Source of the DNA: Cladopsammia gracilis | Lineage: Eukaryota > Cnidaria > Anthozoa > Scleractinia > Dendrophylliidae | Assembly (NCBI GenBank): GCA_022457155.1 | Contig: JAJGOT010000029.1 | Coordinates: 1,058,501 to 1,122,500 of the forward strand | DNA length: 64,000 nt | Reading direction: 5' to 3' | In this document: positions 1-28,984 of the stretch, in pieces | How the letters are laid out: each line of letters begins with the position of its first letter | Numbering within the stretch: the stretch's first letter is position 1 | Notes under the pieces: model-generated | Database searches by the model: none | What the model was told of the DNA's origin: nothing | What the model saw: only the letters and a program-made list of their open reading frames with translations | Position numbers and translations under genes: made by a program

Positions 1-204
1 ATATACAGTTTGCCTTAAAGATAATGATAGGACAGAGGTCGCCAGATTTGTACACCAGAAACTCAGAAAGTTTTTCCTCACAAAATTGAAGGGAAATTTG
101 GCTCACTGATTGCTATTGGTTGAAGAATGAAATTTTTTAAGAATTCAAAAGATGTTTTGGGCCTTTGGGCATTATTTTTTGGTAAGATAACAGAGGGTGG
201 GGGT

Positions 205-350
205 GAAATCCTATGGTGTGACTATTCAAATGAAACCTCTTCAGCAGTACTTTTCCATGGTACCATTTGTTTTTCAATATTTTACAAAATGACTATTCAG
301 AATTTTTCGTGAATTTTGATTTTTGGCACTCTTGGGAATTAAAGGGTTAA
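205..350 (+). repeat. dispersed repeat, single copy of the unit found twice near 51.6 kb
   Basis: A segment with GAAATCCTATGGTGTGAC, AAATGAAACCTCTTCAGCAG and CATGGTACCATTTG matches two tandem units at 51535-51690 in the same orientation. Both loci continue with a TTTGGCACTC-type end. The family is not recognised. Confidence 0.75.
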
Positions 351-878
351 GCAATACAAGAGTGAGTGAGCAAGATTTCAAAAGCAGTAACAACCAAAAG
401 AGGTGACCAGAAAGTTTGTGAAATTAGGTGAATTTTGTAAGCCTGACAACACGAGTGCTAAGGCAGGAAACTAGTTACAAACTTGAAGAATGACATACAA
501 ATATTTTTCTTAATTTTGATGTTTGGCACTTTTAGGAGATTGAAGTCAACATCGTATTTGTCATCATTGAGAATTAAGGTAAAAAGATTACAAAAGATTT
601 AGCAGGGCCGTTCCAGGATATTGAAATGGGCGGTGAAATTTTAAACGCAATAGAACCAAAGCCTGGTTGAGGTGTTTGAGGTCAGTGCATCAGAAAGAAA
701 GGGTCTCAGAAAAGGGGGGTGAAAATTCACCCATTTCACCCTGCCTGGATCTGCCCCTGGATTTAGTTACAAAATATTTTGATCAAAGTTCATCATAACT
801 AAATCATTGGGTTTTTTTTATAACAACAGAATTGTTGAGTATACAATGTGGTGCTTGGTAACCTCTTGTAACCTTCTG

Positions 879-1170
879 TAGAAGACTACAATAGGCGACA
901 ATATTGTTGACACATTGTCATTTTGAACCCCATTTTGTTCGGGACGAGAGGCATTTCAGCCCCACCCCCCTAATTCACCACCCCCACCCCCCAGACAATG
1001 TTGTGTACCGTTTCGTCAGGTCTGTTGCTACAATTCTACAACATTGGATGGGGGGATGGGGGTTAATGCGGCAGAGTGTAGTAAAAGGAAAGATACAGTG
1101 ATAAATATGTCACGAAAACTGTTTTTGTTATAGAGAGTGTCAACTATTTTTGTCACCTATTGTAGTTCTA
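879..1170. mobile_element. MITE-like inverted repeat, 292 bp
   Basis: The left end reads TAGAAGACTACAATAGGCGA and the right end is its near-complement (TCACCTATTGTAGTTCTA), giving terminal inverted repeats of about 22 bp. The interior has C-rich and G-rich tracts that pair partly. No coding capacity; superfamily not determined. Confidence 0.65.
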
Positions 1171-1582
1171 CTAGTCAAAATATTGGCCATTAAACCTACC
1201 ATTAATTTCTGTTGTACCAGCCTTGCATTTTAAACGGTTTATCTATTCTTGGGCAAATCATAGCCAGCGATCATGAATTGTGTTTGAAAAAAACCTGGGG
1301 CAGTTAAATGGGCTGTAATATACATGTAATAAAATCAACCTTTGCATGGCAAAAAATGTTTTCTTTGTTGGAGATATCATTGTAAGTGACCAAAGTTAAT
1401 AAAATTAATATTGATGAATATGACAGGACCTCTGCAACACTCCAAGTTCAGTGGCCATTTGGAGACCAGTAAGATGCGAGATTAGGTTAAATCTTCTTTA
1501 AATTAGGTCACCCCTGAGTACCAAAATTTCATTTTGCTATGGTGACTAAAATGGTCACAACTTGGAAGCTTGCTCTGATATT

Positions 1583-1775
1583 GTGTAGTTCCAGAAAAAA
1601 TCCATACCCACCCCATGGAAGGTCATTGGAAATTCCTAGGGGGAGGGGGGGGGGTCTTAAAAGCCAACATCTTAGAAGCAATGTATGAAGCTAAACTGGA
1701 ATTTCCAGGGGGGACGGGGGGTGCTAAACAAAAAACCTTCCGTGGGGGGAGTATGGATATTTTCTGGAACTGCAC
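1583..1775 (+). mobile_element. 193-bp MITE with 3-bp ATT target duplication
   Basis: The ends GTGTAGTTCCAGAAAAAATC and its complement around CTGGAACTGCAC form terminal inverted repeats; ATT flanks both sides (1580-1582, 1776-1778). A second copy in opposite orientation lies at 24666-24854 with AAT on both sides. An 84-codon open frame across it is a chance translation of the G-rich interior. Confidence 0.8.
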
Positions 1776-2179
1776 ATTATGCAATTGGTGCAATTTTGCA
1801 CTATGGGCCTCAAATCACACCTCATTTCATATTATGAGAACTATTATTATATCACTTTTGGGACAATAAATTTTACAAGTTGACGGACAAATTATACTAA
1901 TAAATCCATAATTAAGAATTCATGACGAGAACACAAAGGAAATCACTACCGTGAAGGAGGTTTTGATATCTTGTCTTAATTTGCATAGATTTTGCCGATT
2001 TAATTTCTTCATTTTCTCTGCATTTAACTATCACTTTGAGAAGCTACAGTGTATATCAAACACTCGAAAGAGTATTTCATTAGGTATCCAAACATCTTGA
2101 AGTGGGTTAAAAAAAACTCGGTCGTTTTTCAACCAACTTCGCTGTGTTGGGATATCTGATGAAACACTGTCCCTCGTTT

Positions 2180-2239
2180 TTTACCTATTACATAACAATT
2201 CACTTAAGTTGACCTATTACATAACAATTCACTCAAGTT
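2180..2239 (+). repeat. 30-bp tandem duplication
   Basis: ACCTATTACATAACAATTCA followed by CTYAAGTTG occurs twice head to tail with one base difference. It is a simple local duplication. Confidence 0.85.
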
Positions 2240-3513
2240 GGAGATACATGTAATATACTTAATCTTTCATGATTTTGTCTACGTCTTTTCTAAATACATG
2301 CAAGCAATAAGATAACAACCAAGCTACAATGTTTGCAATAAACTATCTAACTTCATAGCTGATTGTTCAAAAATAATCTTTTAATTAAGCTTAAATCTAT
2401 GAAATAAAAGTTCACGAATTTCGTTATGACTAAGCTTCAAATCAAAAGAACCGCTCATCGGATTTGGTTGAATTTGGCATAAAAAATATTAAGTAGCTCT
2501 CATCTGTATGAGTGAACGGCTGATTTATTAATCATTTTCACTTTCTTTGAAATGACAAGATAAAAGGTTAAATAAAATATGCATGGATGAAACGTCCGGT
2601 TGGCCGGTCAACCACATTTGTATTCGAGCTCGATCGACTGAAATTACATCATTTCGTTTCGCGAGAAAAGCTATAATAACGTTGAACTTGAATTCTCTAA
2701 GCTCCAGTCGATTTTTGTTGGTTGTTTTGGCGTCATTCTGTGTACGGATAGTAGGGTCAAGGGTTCAAGACACACAAGATGACAAGAAGATATTTTAAGA
2801 AGCTTGCAGTCACCTGAACACGAAACGAAAATAGCCACAAAATTTAAACGAGGACAAACCAAACAGGACATCAGGGATATTTTTAATTATTTGATCCGAA
2901 TTTTTGGACGAACTCTCAAAATGTGTCGTTTGTGTGAAATAAGCAACGTCCCTTTAGAAGATTAGTCAAGATCGACATGACGTGAACTTTTACTCTCTAC
3001 AAATGAAAACAATAATTCACCACGATCATTTTTCACGAAGCACGCAGAATAATACTTATAAGTTTTTATTCTTGACGGGTACTCTCGTAAACTGTTGGAT
3101 CTCAAAGCTGGCACGGAAAATTTTGTCATGTGAAAATACCGAACAGCAATATTTCTCGCGTCGACCTCTCGCGTCCGCTTCGTTATTTATAAAAACCCAC
3201 GAGGTATCTTTTTTGACTGTTCGCCGGTTGCCGCACTTAACGAGAAGTAAGTTTAAATACAAAATGTTCTTACCTTTCGAAAGTCGACTTCAGTTTTCAG
3301 ATCTGTTGCTATTTCTTTTGTCCTTTTTCCTCATGGCAATAATTATGAAAGAGCCGTTTCTTCCCGGTTCAAGTTGGTTGTTGTGATGAAAGTCATGAAA
3401 TCGATGAGTGTCATGTGACTAGCTCAACCATGAAAAACTTGGAAAATTACACATGTGGACTGGACTTGACTTCTGTCAATTACAGCTAACACCAGTGAGC
3501 TCCCGCTAATTAA

Positions 3514-3699
3514 CTATAGAGCGTATGCACTCACGTGGCAAGCAGCTATGCAAATTTATTGGAACAAAAGAAAGTGTTAACATAAGAAAAGCGTTCAAAT
3601 CCCACAGGATTGTTTTGGTACACCAACATGGCCGCCGTTCTATTGTTTTGGTACACCAATATGGCCGCCGTGACGTCATGTGCATACGCTCTATTAAAG
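3514..3699. mobile_element. MITE carrying YY1-like and CRE-like motifs
   Basis: Terminal inverted repeats pair ATAGAGCGTATGCAC (left) with GTGCATACGCTCTAT (right). Inside, a unit of about 35 bp containing TTTTGGTACACCAAYATGGC is tandemly repeated; each copy has an ATGGCCGCC core like the YY1 site. A TGACGTCA palindrome, the CRE consensus, follows at about 3671. I recall this repeat as common in coral genomes; that is memory, not shown here. Confidence 0.75.
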
Positions 3700-4390
3700 C
3701 GATCTCTACCTTTAACAGAGGGAGATTGTGCGGTTGTACTATGTTTTGTTTTCATTTTTTACTACAGTGCATTGATATCTAGAAACCAATTACGAAATCG
3801 ATGAAGCCGAGAGTGCGGGAAAGCCTCTTGCTGCCTCTGGCACCCAGGGTAACATTTGGCGGGCGTGGGACTTAGTTTATGAAGGCATATACTCCAGCAA
3901 AAAGCTTAAAATTGTTGACACACATTAAACTTTTGCCTTTTTGAAACTAAGCTATAATCTAGTACTATTAAGATTTCAAAAAAATGTACGGTTTATCGGT
4001 GTTTTTGTAAAAACAACAGGCGCTAGAGCGATTCGAAAATCAGTTAAGTAGCTCTGAACCCCTTCCCACAATTTTGCAAAGAGTTGTATCTTCTAATAAC
4101 AATTCGATAATTTAAAAGCTAAAATTAAAATTAAGGGTGTATTTAACAGGCTATGCTATTACTGTGGTAACGTTTACATCATGACTGCGCACGCAATTCA
4201 TGTCGCAATGCCGGCCATGCCTGACGAGCTGACGGGATTACGAGCGCGTGCGCAAAGGAAGAAATCTAAACACGTAAAGGGCTGGTAGACGTTGCGTTAA
4301 CTTTGCTTTGGTTTAACTCGCATGGATGGTCGGTGATCCTTACCCTTTTTGGGGTAGATAACTTTTTTCTTCTAATTCTCGACAGATCGT

Positions 4391-4732
4391 CAAAAATTTA
4401 CGGTGGCCCATAGGTGCCATGCTCAATTTTTTTTATCTCGAGATAATTTGGCCTGTGTTCAACAACAAACAAAACTTTATTAGAGATATAAACTTAAATA
4501 CAGTTACCCTGCAAATAAGCAAAAACGCTATTCGAGGCAGGGAAAAGTAATGTAATTGAAAATAAAAAAAAATTATCTCGGGATAAAAAATTATCTCTAG
4601 ATAATTTTATCTCGAGATAAAAATTTATCTCCGTATAAAAACTTATCTCGAGATAACTAAACTGAACACAGGCCAAATTATCTCGAGATAAAAAAACTTG
4701 AGCATGGCACCTATGGGCCACCGTAAAAATTG
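4391..4732. mobile_element. MITE with 70-bp inverted repeats and repeated TTATCTCGAGATAA palindromes
   Basis: The left arm (about 4391-4460) and right arm (about 4660-4732) are nearly perfect complements, reading TACGGTGGCCCATAGGTGCC at the outer end and AATTTGGCCTGTGTTCA at the inner end. The interior and the arms contain at least six versions of the palindrome TTATCTCGAGATAA. No open frame of note. Confidence 0.85.
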
Positions 4733-5988
4733 AACAAAAATTTCCCATTTTTCTATCCACACGACTTCCAATCCCGTCAACTTGCAGCTGTCAGGGTTTG
4801 CAAATGCTGTCGTTTTATGATTGGGTTTGCTTTAAGGGACGTCATCAGTTCAATAAATTTGCGTAATAGACCAACTGGTATAAAATTTGGCATAGAAATG
4901 CATCTAGAACTTCATTTACAATATTTTTAGACTGAGAGATATCGGAGCTATATCGAGCAAGGAAGACCGATTTTTCAAATTAAGAGTGGCCTGACAGGGC
5001 AAATTATTCCCATAACATTTCAAAATACTAGAGTTTATTAAATGTAAACATCAGTGTTAACTCTCAATACGACCGCAACAATTACCATTTCCAAGAAATA
5101 GCGGCAATTACAAAGGCCCTTGCGAACTCGTACAAGAAAACGGTATATAATTGGTGCTTAGTGTCGGAGAAAGCGCGTAAGGGCCCGCGTTTAAACGCTT
5201 TCAACATTTTCATTTAAAAAGTGTTGAGCGAGTCGAACTGTTATTTTGAATTACCGCTTTCACGAGCCACAAATCGTCAAAATAAACACACACAAAAAAG
5301 TAAAACAATGTGGCTTTAATTTTGAGAGTTTTCATTTCATTTTTATCAGTTAAATTAAGAGCCCTAAATTTCGCCTTTAGCGAGGCTGGTTTGATAAACC
5401 GATACGGCAATTACAAATGCACAGTACACCACACTAGCAGAGGATGGTAAACCTGTGGGGATGTATTCGACGCAGCTCATCACGACGAGGCGGTATGCAC
5501 GTCTCGGAACGCCTTCTGATCACGACGTTTGCGACAGGAAAAAAAGTAAAGTCGCATTCGAGATGTAGATGTCGAGCGACAGGTGGCTTGCACTGGCCAT
5601 GCGCAAGGTACTGGTGAGATCACGGCCACAAATTTGGCTAAAAATTGCTCTAGTAAAACTATTCCAAATCAGATGGTGTTAAGATTTGGCCACTATTTTA
5701 AGTTGTTGATGATAGAGTGATTTTACTCAGACCGTGAAGCAGCATCTAGCAATTAATCAAAATTAGCCCAAATTAGTGAAAACTAAACAAAAGAAAACCA
5801 ATCGAATTGGTGTCTAATAGTACCTACTAGTGTCTACTAGCTTAGTAACTATTTCACGGTTTAAAGAAAATCGCTCTATCTCCTGTGGAGTGTCTTTTGT
5901 CTGTTAACAGTGTAAATTGCAAGGAAAATAGTTGATTTAATGCTCCTAAAATGGACTCTTTTGAAACACTGCCCATAACATTTGCAGT

Positions 5989-6298
5989 CTAAAAGTAAAA
6001 AGTAAAGTCGCGCACCCGAGCCAGAAGGCTCATAACGGCCGGAGCTTAAACCCGGTTTCTATAGCATGAAGCGACTAGGAATATTGCTACTCCCCCCTGT
6101 ATGGGCCAGTGCTAGTCCATCGCAGGGTTACCCCCAGCATTTTGTCGCCGGTACCCATTTATACACCTGGGTGGAGAGAGACAGTGTGGAGTAAAGTTTC
6201 TTGTCTAAGGAAACAACACGACGGCAGAGATCAGGCTTCGAACCACCGACCTTCAGGTTGAAAGTCCGACGCGCTAACCACTACACCACCGTGCCGCC
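5989..6298 (-). mobile_element. tRNA-derived SINE, copy 1
   Basis: Read on the minus strand it starts GGCGGCACGGTGGTGTAGTG, then GTTAGCGCG (A-box-like) and GGTTCGAAGCC (B-box-like), as in a tRNA-derived RNA polymerase III promoter. The body contains the conserved GTAACCCTGCGATGGACTAG block and the tail is (ACTTTT)-like. A second copy is at 23796-24099 and a decayed one at 7616-7923. No clear target duplication for this copy. Confidence 0.85.
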
Positions 6299-6724
6299 TA
6301 ACCACGCAGCCTAACCACGCACAATTTAGCTTTTTTCAACCGCAGTAAATAGTACAGCAATAAAACTTCCTAGTAAGAAGTAAAAACTTATGAACAATCA
6401 AAACCTTGACCAAGGCTACACGAAATGGAAAAAAAATAAAAATCTTCTTCTTAACGGGTGAGCTACTGCTGAAGCAACTGTCGTCCTACTAGCCGTCATG
6501 ACGTGCACTTTAAAAGTCGTTTCTACTTCATTCCCAGAAGAAATATAGCTCGAAAAAGTATACATTTGAAATGTTCATAAAATCAGCTTCTTGATTGTGT
6601 TAGTTATGCAGAAATAACATAGCAAGATTAAAAATTGTACGAAATTTACAAAGTTAGACTGCCGTTTTTAAACCACAGAAAGTCCATAAACGCTTTTTAC
6701 CGGGCATTGGCATGAATTACGGCA

Positions 6725-6895
6725 TCCCAGCGTGCCATGGCACGAACAGTTGTGCGTCAATCGTGCGTTAATCGTGCGTAAGTGTACGCAAATCGTGCCT
6801 AGATCATGCCTAAATCGTGCTTAAATCGTGCGTAAATCCGTAAATCGTGCTTAAAGTGTGCACAAACTGTGCATAATGTGTGCGTAAATCGTGCC
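6725..6895 (+). repeat. degenerate short tandem repeat based on AATCGTGCNT
   Basis: AAATCGTGC-type units recur about every 10-14 bases (TCGTGCGTTAATCGTGCGTA and similar) up to the palindrome at 6899 and resume after it (CACAAATCGTGCC). The palindrome therefore looks inserted into this tract. Confidence 0.75.
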
Positions 6896-6898
6896 TCG

Positions 6899-7018
6899 GG
6901 CCCGGTTCAAACATCGAACTTCACATGTGCCGAATCTAATGCAAATGAGCAAAATATATTGTTCTTGCTCATTTGTATTAGATTCGGCACATGTGAAGTT
7001 CGACGTTTGAACCGGGCC
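6899..7018. mobile_element. 120-bp near-perfect palindromic MITE
   Basis: Arms of about 55 bp (GGCCCGGTTCAAACATCGAA outwards, AATCTAATGCAAATGAGCAA inwards) pair around a short AT-rich loop. The whole element could fold into one hairpin. Confidence 0.85.
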
Positions 7019-7166
7019 TTTAAAAAGTGTGCACAAATCGTGCCTTTCAGATTTCCATGTGTGCTTATGCACGAATGTCAAGCATGAATTGAAACAACGA
7101 TTTCGTGCGCATGCACGGTGTTGCGGCCGTGATCACCAGTACCGTGCGCCAGGGCGTTGGTGCTTA

Positions 7167-7618
7167 AGGCTGGTTCTCATATAATCGTCCCGGTCGTACT
7201 AGTCGTTTCAAAAAGTGCACGGACGACCGGGACGATTATATGAGAACAGTTCGGAGACGACTCGGGACGATCGCAAACGACCCGGGCGACTGGGACGATC
7301 GCGGTCGCTTGGATAGAACTGTGTTCTATCCGGACGACTGGGACGATCGTGAATAATCGGGGACAATCATATGAGAACTACTCTCAGGCGACCGGGACGA
7401 CTAAGGCGATCGAAGCGACCCAAATCTACCCCAGAATGCAGTATTTTTTCCCAAAACATGTTGTCGGACACAGTTTACAATGCGCTATTGAAGTTCGAGA
7501 CGACCGGGACGATCATATGAGAACCCAAATCGCTTGAGTCGTCCCGATCGTCTGAGTCGTTTGCAAAAAACTTTTGAAACGACTCGGACGACCGGGACGA
7601 TTATATGAGAACCAGCCT
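7167..7618. mobile_element. PIF/Harbinger-like MITE, TTA target duplication
   Basis: Terminal inverted repeats begin AGGCTGGTTCTCATATAATC and are flanked by TTA on both sides (7164-7166, 7619-7621), the size and form of PIF/Harbinger duplications. The interior is made almost entirely of variants of GACCGGGACGATYATATGAG in both orientations. No transposase is present. Confidence 0.8.
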
Positions 7619-7923
7619 TTAACCCGATTTCTGTAACATGAAGTAACTAGGAATATTGATACTCTCCCCTGGATGGGACGCTAGTTCATCGCGGGGTTAC
7701 CCCCAGCATTTTGTCGCCGGTACCCATTTATAAACCTGGGTGAGAGAGACAATGTGGAGAAAAGTTTCTTGTCTTAGTAAACAACGCTACGGCAGAGTCC
7801 ATGCCTGGCACCAACCTCGTTCACAGGGTCTCTCTTGGGGGTGGGAAGAAGAGAGACCCGGGGAACGAGGTTCGCCTCATACCACCGACCTTCAGATCTG
7901 AAGTACTGTGCCACCGCGCCTCC
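7616..7923 (-). mobile_element. decayed tRNA-derived SINE, copy 2, with a nested hairpin insert
   Basis: The block CGGGGTTACCCCCAGCATTT and downstream text match the SINE at 5989-6298. The copy is interrupted at about 7808-7875 by an inverted repeat (AACCTCGTTC, GGGTCTCTCTT and their complements, 65-70 bp) absent from the other copies. Confidence 0.75.
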
Positions 7924-8590
7924 ACACGTTTGAGACAAGCCTTACGGTAAATGGTTCAACCAATCACAGCATAGCATCTCTTTGGTTAACAACTAACGTT
8001 ACAAATGACGATTGCACCAAGACTTTAAAGACATTATAAATATTTTATTGGCAGTCAGCAGTTCCACTTTATATTAAATATTGCTTAACTTTTCCGGCAG
8101 TTATTTAAAATGTTTTTTCCCACTGTCTAAATATATTGTCCAGCCGAAATATATTATGTCCTAAAATTTATCGAGCGCTGTTAAAAATATGCCCTCAAAA
8201 TGCGAAACACTGATAACAACCACAATTCATTCCACGTACAATAACTCGCGTATGCCCACGCACCACGCCTCACGCACGCAGTCTATGAACGCACGCAGTC
8301 TATGAACTCACTCAGCCTGACTCCAGTCTGACATTTACATGCATATTTAAGCCCATTCCATTCTAAATAATCGGTGTTCAAATACCAGACGTTGAAAGAA
8401 GCCAAATATTCTGACTCTTCCCAATCAAGACCCTCCCGTTTCTTTTCCCGTAAGAAGTGACTGGTTATCGTGTTGTCATAATTAGTGAGGAAAATCATTT
8501 GCTATCTTTCCCACGAGTTCTGATTACAAACACCGCTTTTAAAATGCGAAGAGTTGTCAGTGGCAGATTGCTGCGTAATGGAGTAATATT

Positions 8591-26206
<17,616 letters not shown>

Positions 26207-26724
26207 TTTCGCGTTCTTCCAGTCAAGTTGCGTACGTATGAAATGGAAGTTCAATGGAAAAAGAGGCCCAGGCTTCTACGCCAACTCCATATATGGACAT
26301 GAAAGGACGTGCCCATCACCCGCCCCCTTTTCCACGAATCAGCATGGATTCCGCGAGCGCGCGAGACCACGCGCGCGATCGCCGCCCCGCACAATTTTCC
26401 ACGAACTTTTAGACCATGCTGTTTACACTGTTTTGCATTTTGCATTCCAAGTTTATTTAAATACTTTTAGACAATGAGACCTGGTATGACTAGAAATTAC
26501 TTTTACCTGTATGTGGGTGATATTTCATCAATTATTGAATATTTTCAGATTCTATTTTATGATCTTTTATATTAAAAATGCAGATAAATAGTGTGTGACA
26601 GTGATCTATAAACTGATAAACGTCTGATATTCCCGGAATATGTAATGACATATTTGAAAGACAGAAAGTAACATTGACAACATTTTTATTGAAGCCATTT
26701 AATATACGAACAGAGATTCAAGAC
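26207..26724. promoter_or_regulatory. divergent intergenic region between HPD and GRL copy A
   Basis: About 520 bp separate the HPD start codon (minus) from the GRL start codon (plus), so both promoters should lie here. A CpG-dense patch (CCGCGAGCGCGCGAGA, GCGCGCGATCGCCGCC) occupies 26348-26390. From about 26346 the sequence is copied upstream of GRL copy B (39535-39726), including ATAAATAGTGTGTGACAGTG and CTGATATTCCCGGAATATG. That marks it as retained GRL 5' flank. No TATA box was assigned. Confidence 0.45.
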
Positions 26725-28029
26725 ATGAAGGCATCGGAGAAAGATCCTTTGCTGAGACAACACAATTTGTCGATAAACGACGAAACAAATCATCCAGGCC
26801 CATCAAGTTCAGCCATTGAAGAAATGAGAACTCCTACACAATGGCCACAAGAGACAGAACGGGCGCGTTACGATCTCTCTTCGCAGGAAATTTCTTTCGG
26901 TTCTACGCAAGACGAAAACAAGGATGGAGGTCGCCATGGATGGAATGGATTTTGCGGCACAATCTGCAACAAGATGAAGTTCATTTACGTTTCTCACTGG
27001 CCTTTGTCGTGCTTCATGGCGATTGCATTTCTAGGTTTTTGGTTGCCAAATAAGAGGAGATCAATATGGCCACTGACTTTCATCCCAGTATTCCATCTTC
27101 TGTTTGGACTAGGAGCGCATTTTTACTTCATATTGACACAGGACCGAAGTATTCATATTGGATCAAAGATGCTTCTATCAGCGTTGTGGATAAGCGCTTT
27201 TGCATCGTACGTTCTCGCTCTGTATTACTTCAGATATCAGTCGCAAGAATGGATGAAAGATTTAAACAAACGCCAATACCGCGCGATCAATGTAGCGTTG
27301 TTCACTGGGCTTTTTCTCGTATCATGGGTTTTATTTGGCGATGTTTACTATCAAGTCATCTTTGATTTGGTCAACATCAAAGGAACCCTATTGCAGAACT
27401 GCCATCGCCCAGTAGCATGCAATGCGGTTTTCTACACTCTTGCAGTGTCAGTGTACTGGGGAATGTATTCCTCCGTGGCGGTTTGTTGTGCTTTCTTCTG
27501 CTTATGCCTCGCCATGGCCAATGACCTCGATAAAGGATACAGACGTATAGCTACATGCACTGGGGGTGTTACAGATGCTCTAATCATCCACAGAGAAGTG
27601 AGAGAGCAGATCGGAGAACGAGTCAACAGCATACGTATCTGGTTTGTTTTTCATATGATCTTCTACGTTGTAGTTTTGCTGGCGAATCTTTTTGAGTGGT
27701 GGGAAGCCACCAGGCATCTTCACTTTGTCTACGAGTACATGGCTCAAATCTGTGGTACACTTGTTGTGGTGTACAAATTTTTCTTCCCTTTTCTTTCCGC
27801 GAGTTACGTGACCTGGCATGAATCAACGCTTGTGCAAGACTTGAATGACAAACTCGATTACTTGCCAGAGGAAACTTTCCATTCGCGGCATAATTTAGAA
27901 TTATTCCTTCAACAAAGCAGGAGACGGGGTTACGGTTTTCGCCTTTTTAAGATTCAAATAACAATGACAATCGCTATATTTTCATTGCTTGGCTCGGGGT
28001 TTGGGCTAATCCATAATTTTAAAAGTTAA
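26725..28029 (+). CDS. gustatory-receptor-like (GRL) multi-span membrane protein, copy A
   Basis: 434 residues from ATG 26725, chosen because the paralogue at 39727 starts at the same point; the upstream extension has no ATG. Eight hydrophobic segments are seen at about 92-108, 114-137, 147-169, 187-210, 233-263, 305-324, 334-362 and 408-431. The N-terminal tail is long and should be cytoplasmic, and ends EKDPLL near its start, an acidic dileucine sorting motif. The last segment (GFRLFKIQITMTIAIFSLLG, SGFGLIHNF) almost reaches the C-terminus, as in insect gustatory receptors, whose TYhhhhhQF ending would align with SGFGLIHNF. Together with the S1 FLGFWLP and the LFLQQS..GFRLF lead-in, this suggests the GRL branch of the chemoreceptor channel superfamily. 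Single exon. The family call is by eye; otherwise it is an orphan membrane protein. Confidence 0.6.
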   Translation: MKASEKDPLLRQHNLSINDETNHPGPSSSAIEEMRTPTQWPQETERARYDLSSQEISFGSTQDENKDGGRHGWNGFCGTICNKMKFIYVSHWPLSCFMAIAFLGFWLPNKRRSIWPLTFIPVFHLLFGLGAHFYFILTQDRSIHIGSKMLLSALWISAFASYVLALYYFRYQSQEWMKDLNKRQYRAINVALFTGLFLVSWVLFGDVYYQVIFDLVNIKGTLLQNCHRPVACNAVFYTLAVSVYWGMYSSVAVCCAFFCLCLAMANDLDKGYRRIATCTGGVTDALIIHREVREQIGERVNSIRIWFVFHMIFYVVVLLANLFEWWEATRHLHFVYEYMAQICGTLVVVYKFFFPFLSASYVTWHESTLVQDLNDKLDYLPEETFHSRHNLELFLQQSRRRGYGFRLFKIQITMTIAIFSLLGSGFGLIHNFKS

Positions 28030-28329
28030 AAAACCACTTGAGAACAGTGATGACACTTAGAATTAGCGCAGAGCGGAAGTTAGCATCACGCAAATCGATA
28101 GACTACCTTGTTTTCTCAGAAGTTCAGTAATTAAAGACGCGCGAGATCGCATGAGAAAAGAGCGTGCGTGCGAGTTGTGGGAATCGCTTCTAAAATTTTT
28201 CAACTAGAATTTCAAGAGATCTTTCAAGCTCTGACCAGAAATGGAAAAGCTGCAAACCAGTCTTAATCCTGAGGTATGTTGAGAACGAGACTTGGAGGAG
28301 AGTTTATTCAATCCTCATCATCAGTCTAG

Positions 28330-28540
28330 GGGCGCTTTCCATTTGTCAGAACTGGCTGGCCGGACCTCTCAATTCGTAAATATTGTGCCATTATTTGTCA
28401 TAACTGGTCGGCCAGACTGATCGATTCGGAAATAGCATGGCCCCTTTTGGTGGACTGGTAGTAACAAGTCTTCAGAAAGCCGCATTCTTATGACAAACTG
28501 ACCGGTCCGACCAGCCAGTCCTGACAAATGGTAAGCGCCC
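28330..28540. mobile_element. 211-bp MITE, TAG on both sides
   Basis: Ends GGGCGCTTTCCATTTGTCAG and its complement CTGACAAATGGTAAGCGCCC, followed inwards by AACTGGCTGGCCGG-type text. TAG flanks both sides (28327-28329, 28541-28543). It interrupts the GRL duplication block and is absent from the copy at 41.2 kb. Confidence 0.85.
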
Positions 28541-28984
28541 TAGGACAAGAGTGCTGGATAATTCACGATAGACGACGGAAATTCACCGCACAACGTAGTC
28601 TACACCATGCTCTGCCGTACATTCGAAAAGTTCCATTTTCTTGAAACAAGCAGACGCTTGGGCGATATGTCAGAGATGGGCTATAAAACTGCAGAATACC
28701 CCGCAACTTATTTGCATCATATTGAATAACAATAGTACGTATTGTTTCATGCCTCGTTCTTTAAAGAGTTCCGACACATATACATAACATATGGGTTCAG
28801 AGAACACCAACGTTCGACAACTGAACTAACCTGATCGACCTTCCCGTTGGGGGACATTTCAGCTCATCGGTCATGATACAACACAAACGGCCCAAGCTCA
28901 CTATCAGATAACCGGGACGTTACCCTACTCTACGCACATTGAATAGTCAAATGGTGAAATATTTCTTGTTTTGAACGTAGCGTT

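Larger units (their letters stand above)
1..8590. other. intergenic region, repeats only
   Basis: No gene is supported here. The longest open frames (for example 134 codons at 2982-3386) begin at non-ATG codons and show no recognisable protein. What can be read is repeats: MITEs at 879-1170, 1583-1775, 3514-3699, 4391-4732, 6899-7018 and 7167-7618, a tRNA-derived SINE family at 5989-6298 and 7616-7923, and a 30-bp tandem duplication at 2180-2239. Stretches 2240-3510 and 4733-5980 hold nothing I recognise. Confidence 0.6.
26346..28662 (+). repeat. GRL duplication block, copy A
   Basis: Matches 39535-41495 in the same orientation: 5' flank, the whole coding region and the 3' flank (AGATCTTTCAAGCTYTGACC, GAGAACGAGACTTGGAGGAG, GAAACAAGCWGACGCYTGGG). 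Copy A is interrupted at 28330-28540 by a MITE that copy B lacks; copy B carries a different insert at about 41232-41353. Confidence 0.9.

Noticed and set aside
605..760. hAT-type MITE suggested by CAGGGCCGTTCCAGG and CCTGGATCTGCCCCTGG
   Set aside because: Ends pair only partly and no target duplication was found; too weak to list as a feature.
2982..3386. 134-codon open frame
   Set aside because: Begins at GTG, has no recognised domain and overlaps an open frame on the other strand; chance frame.
26674..26724. 17-residue N-terminal extension of GRL copy A
   Set aside because: Starts at TTG; the first ATG at 26725 aligns with the start of copy B.
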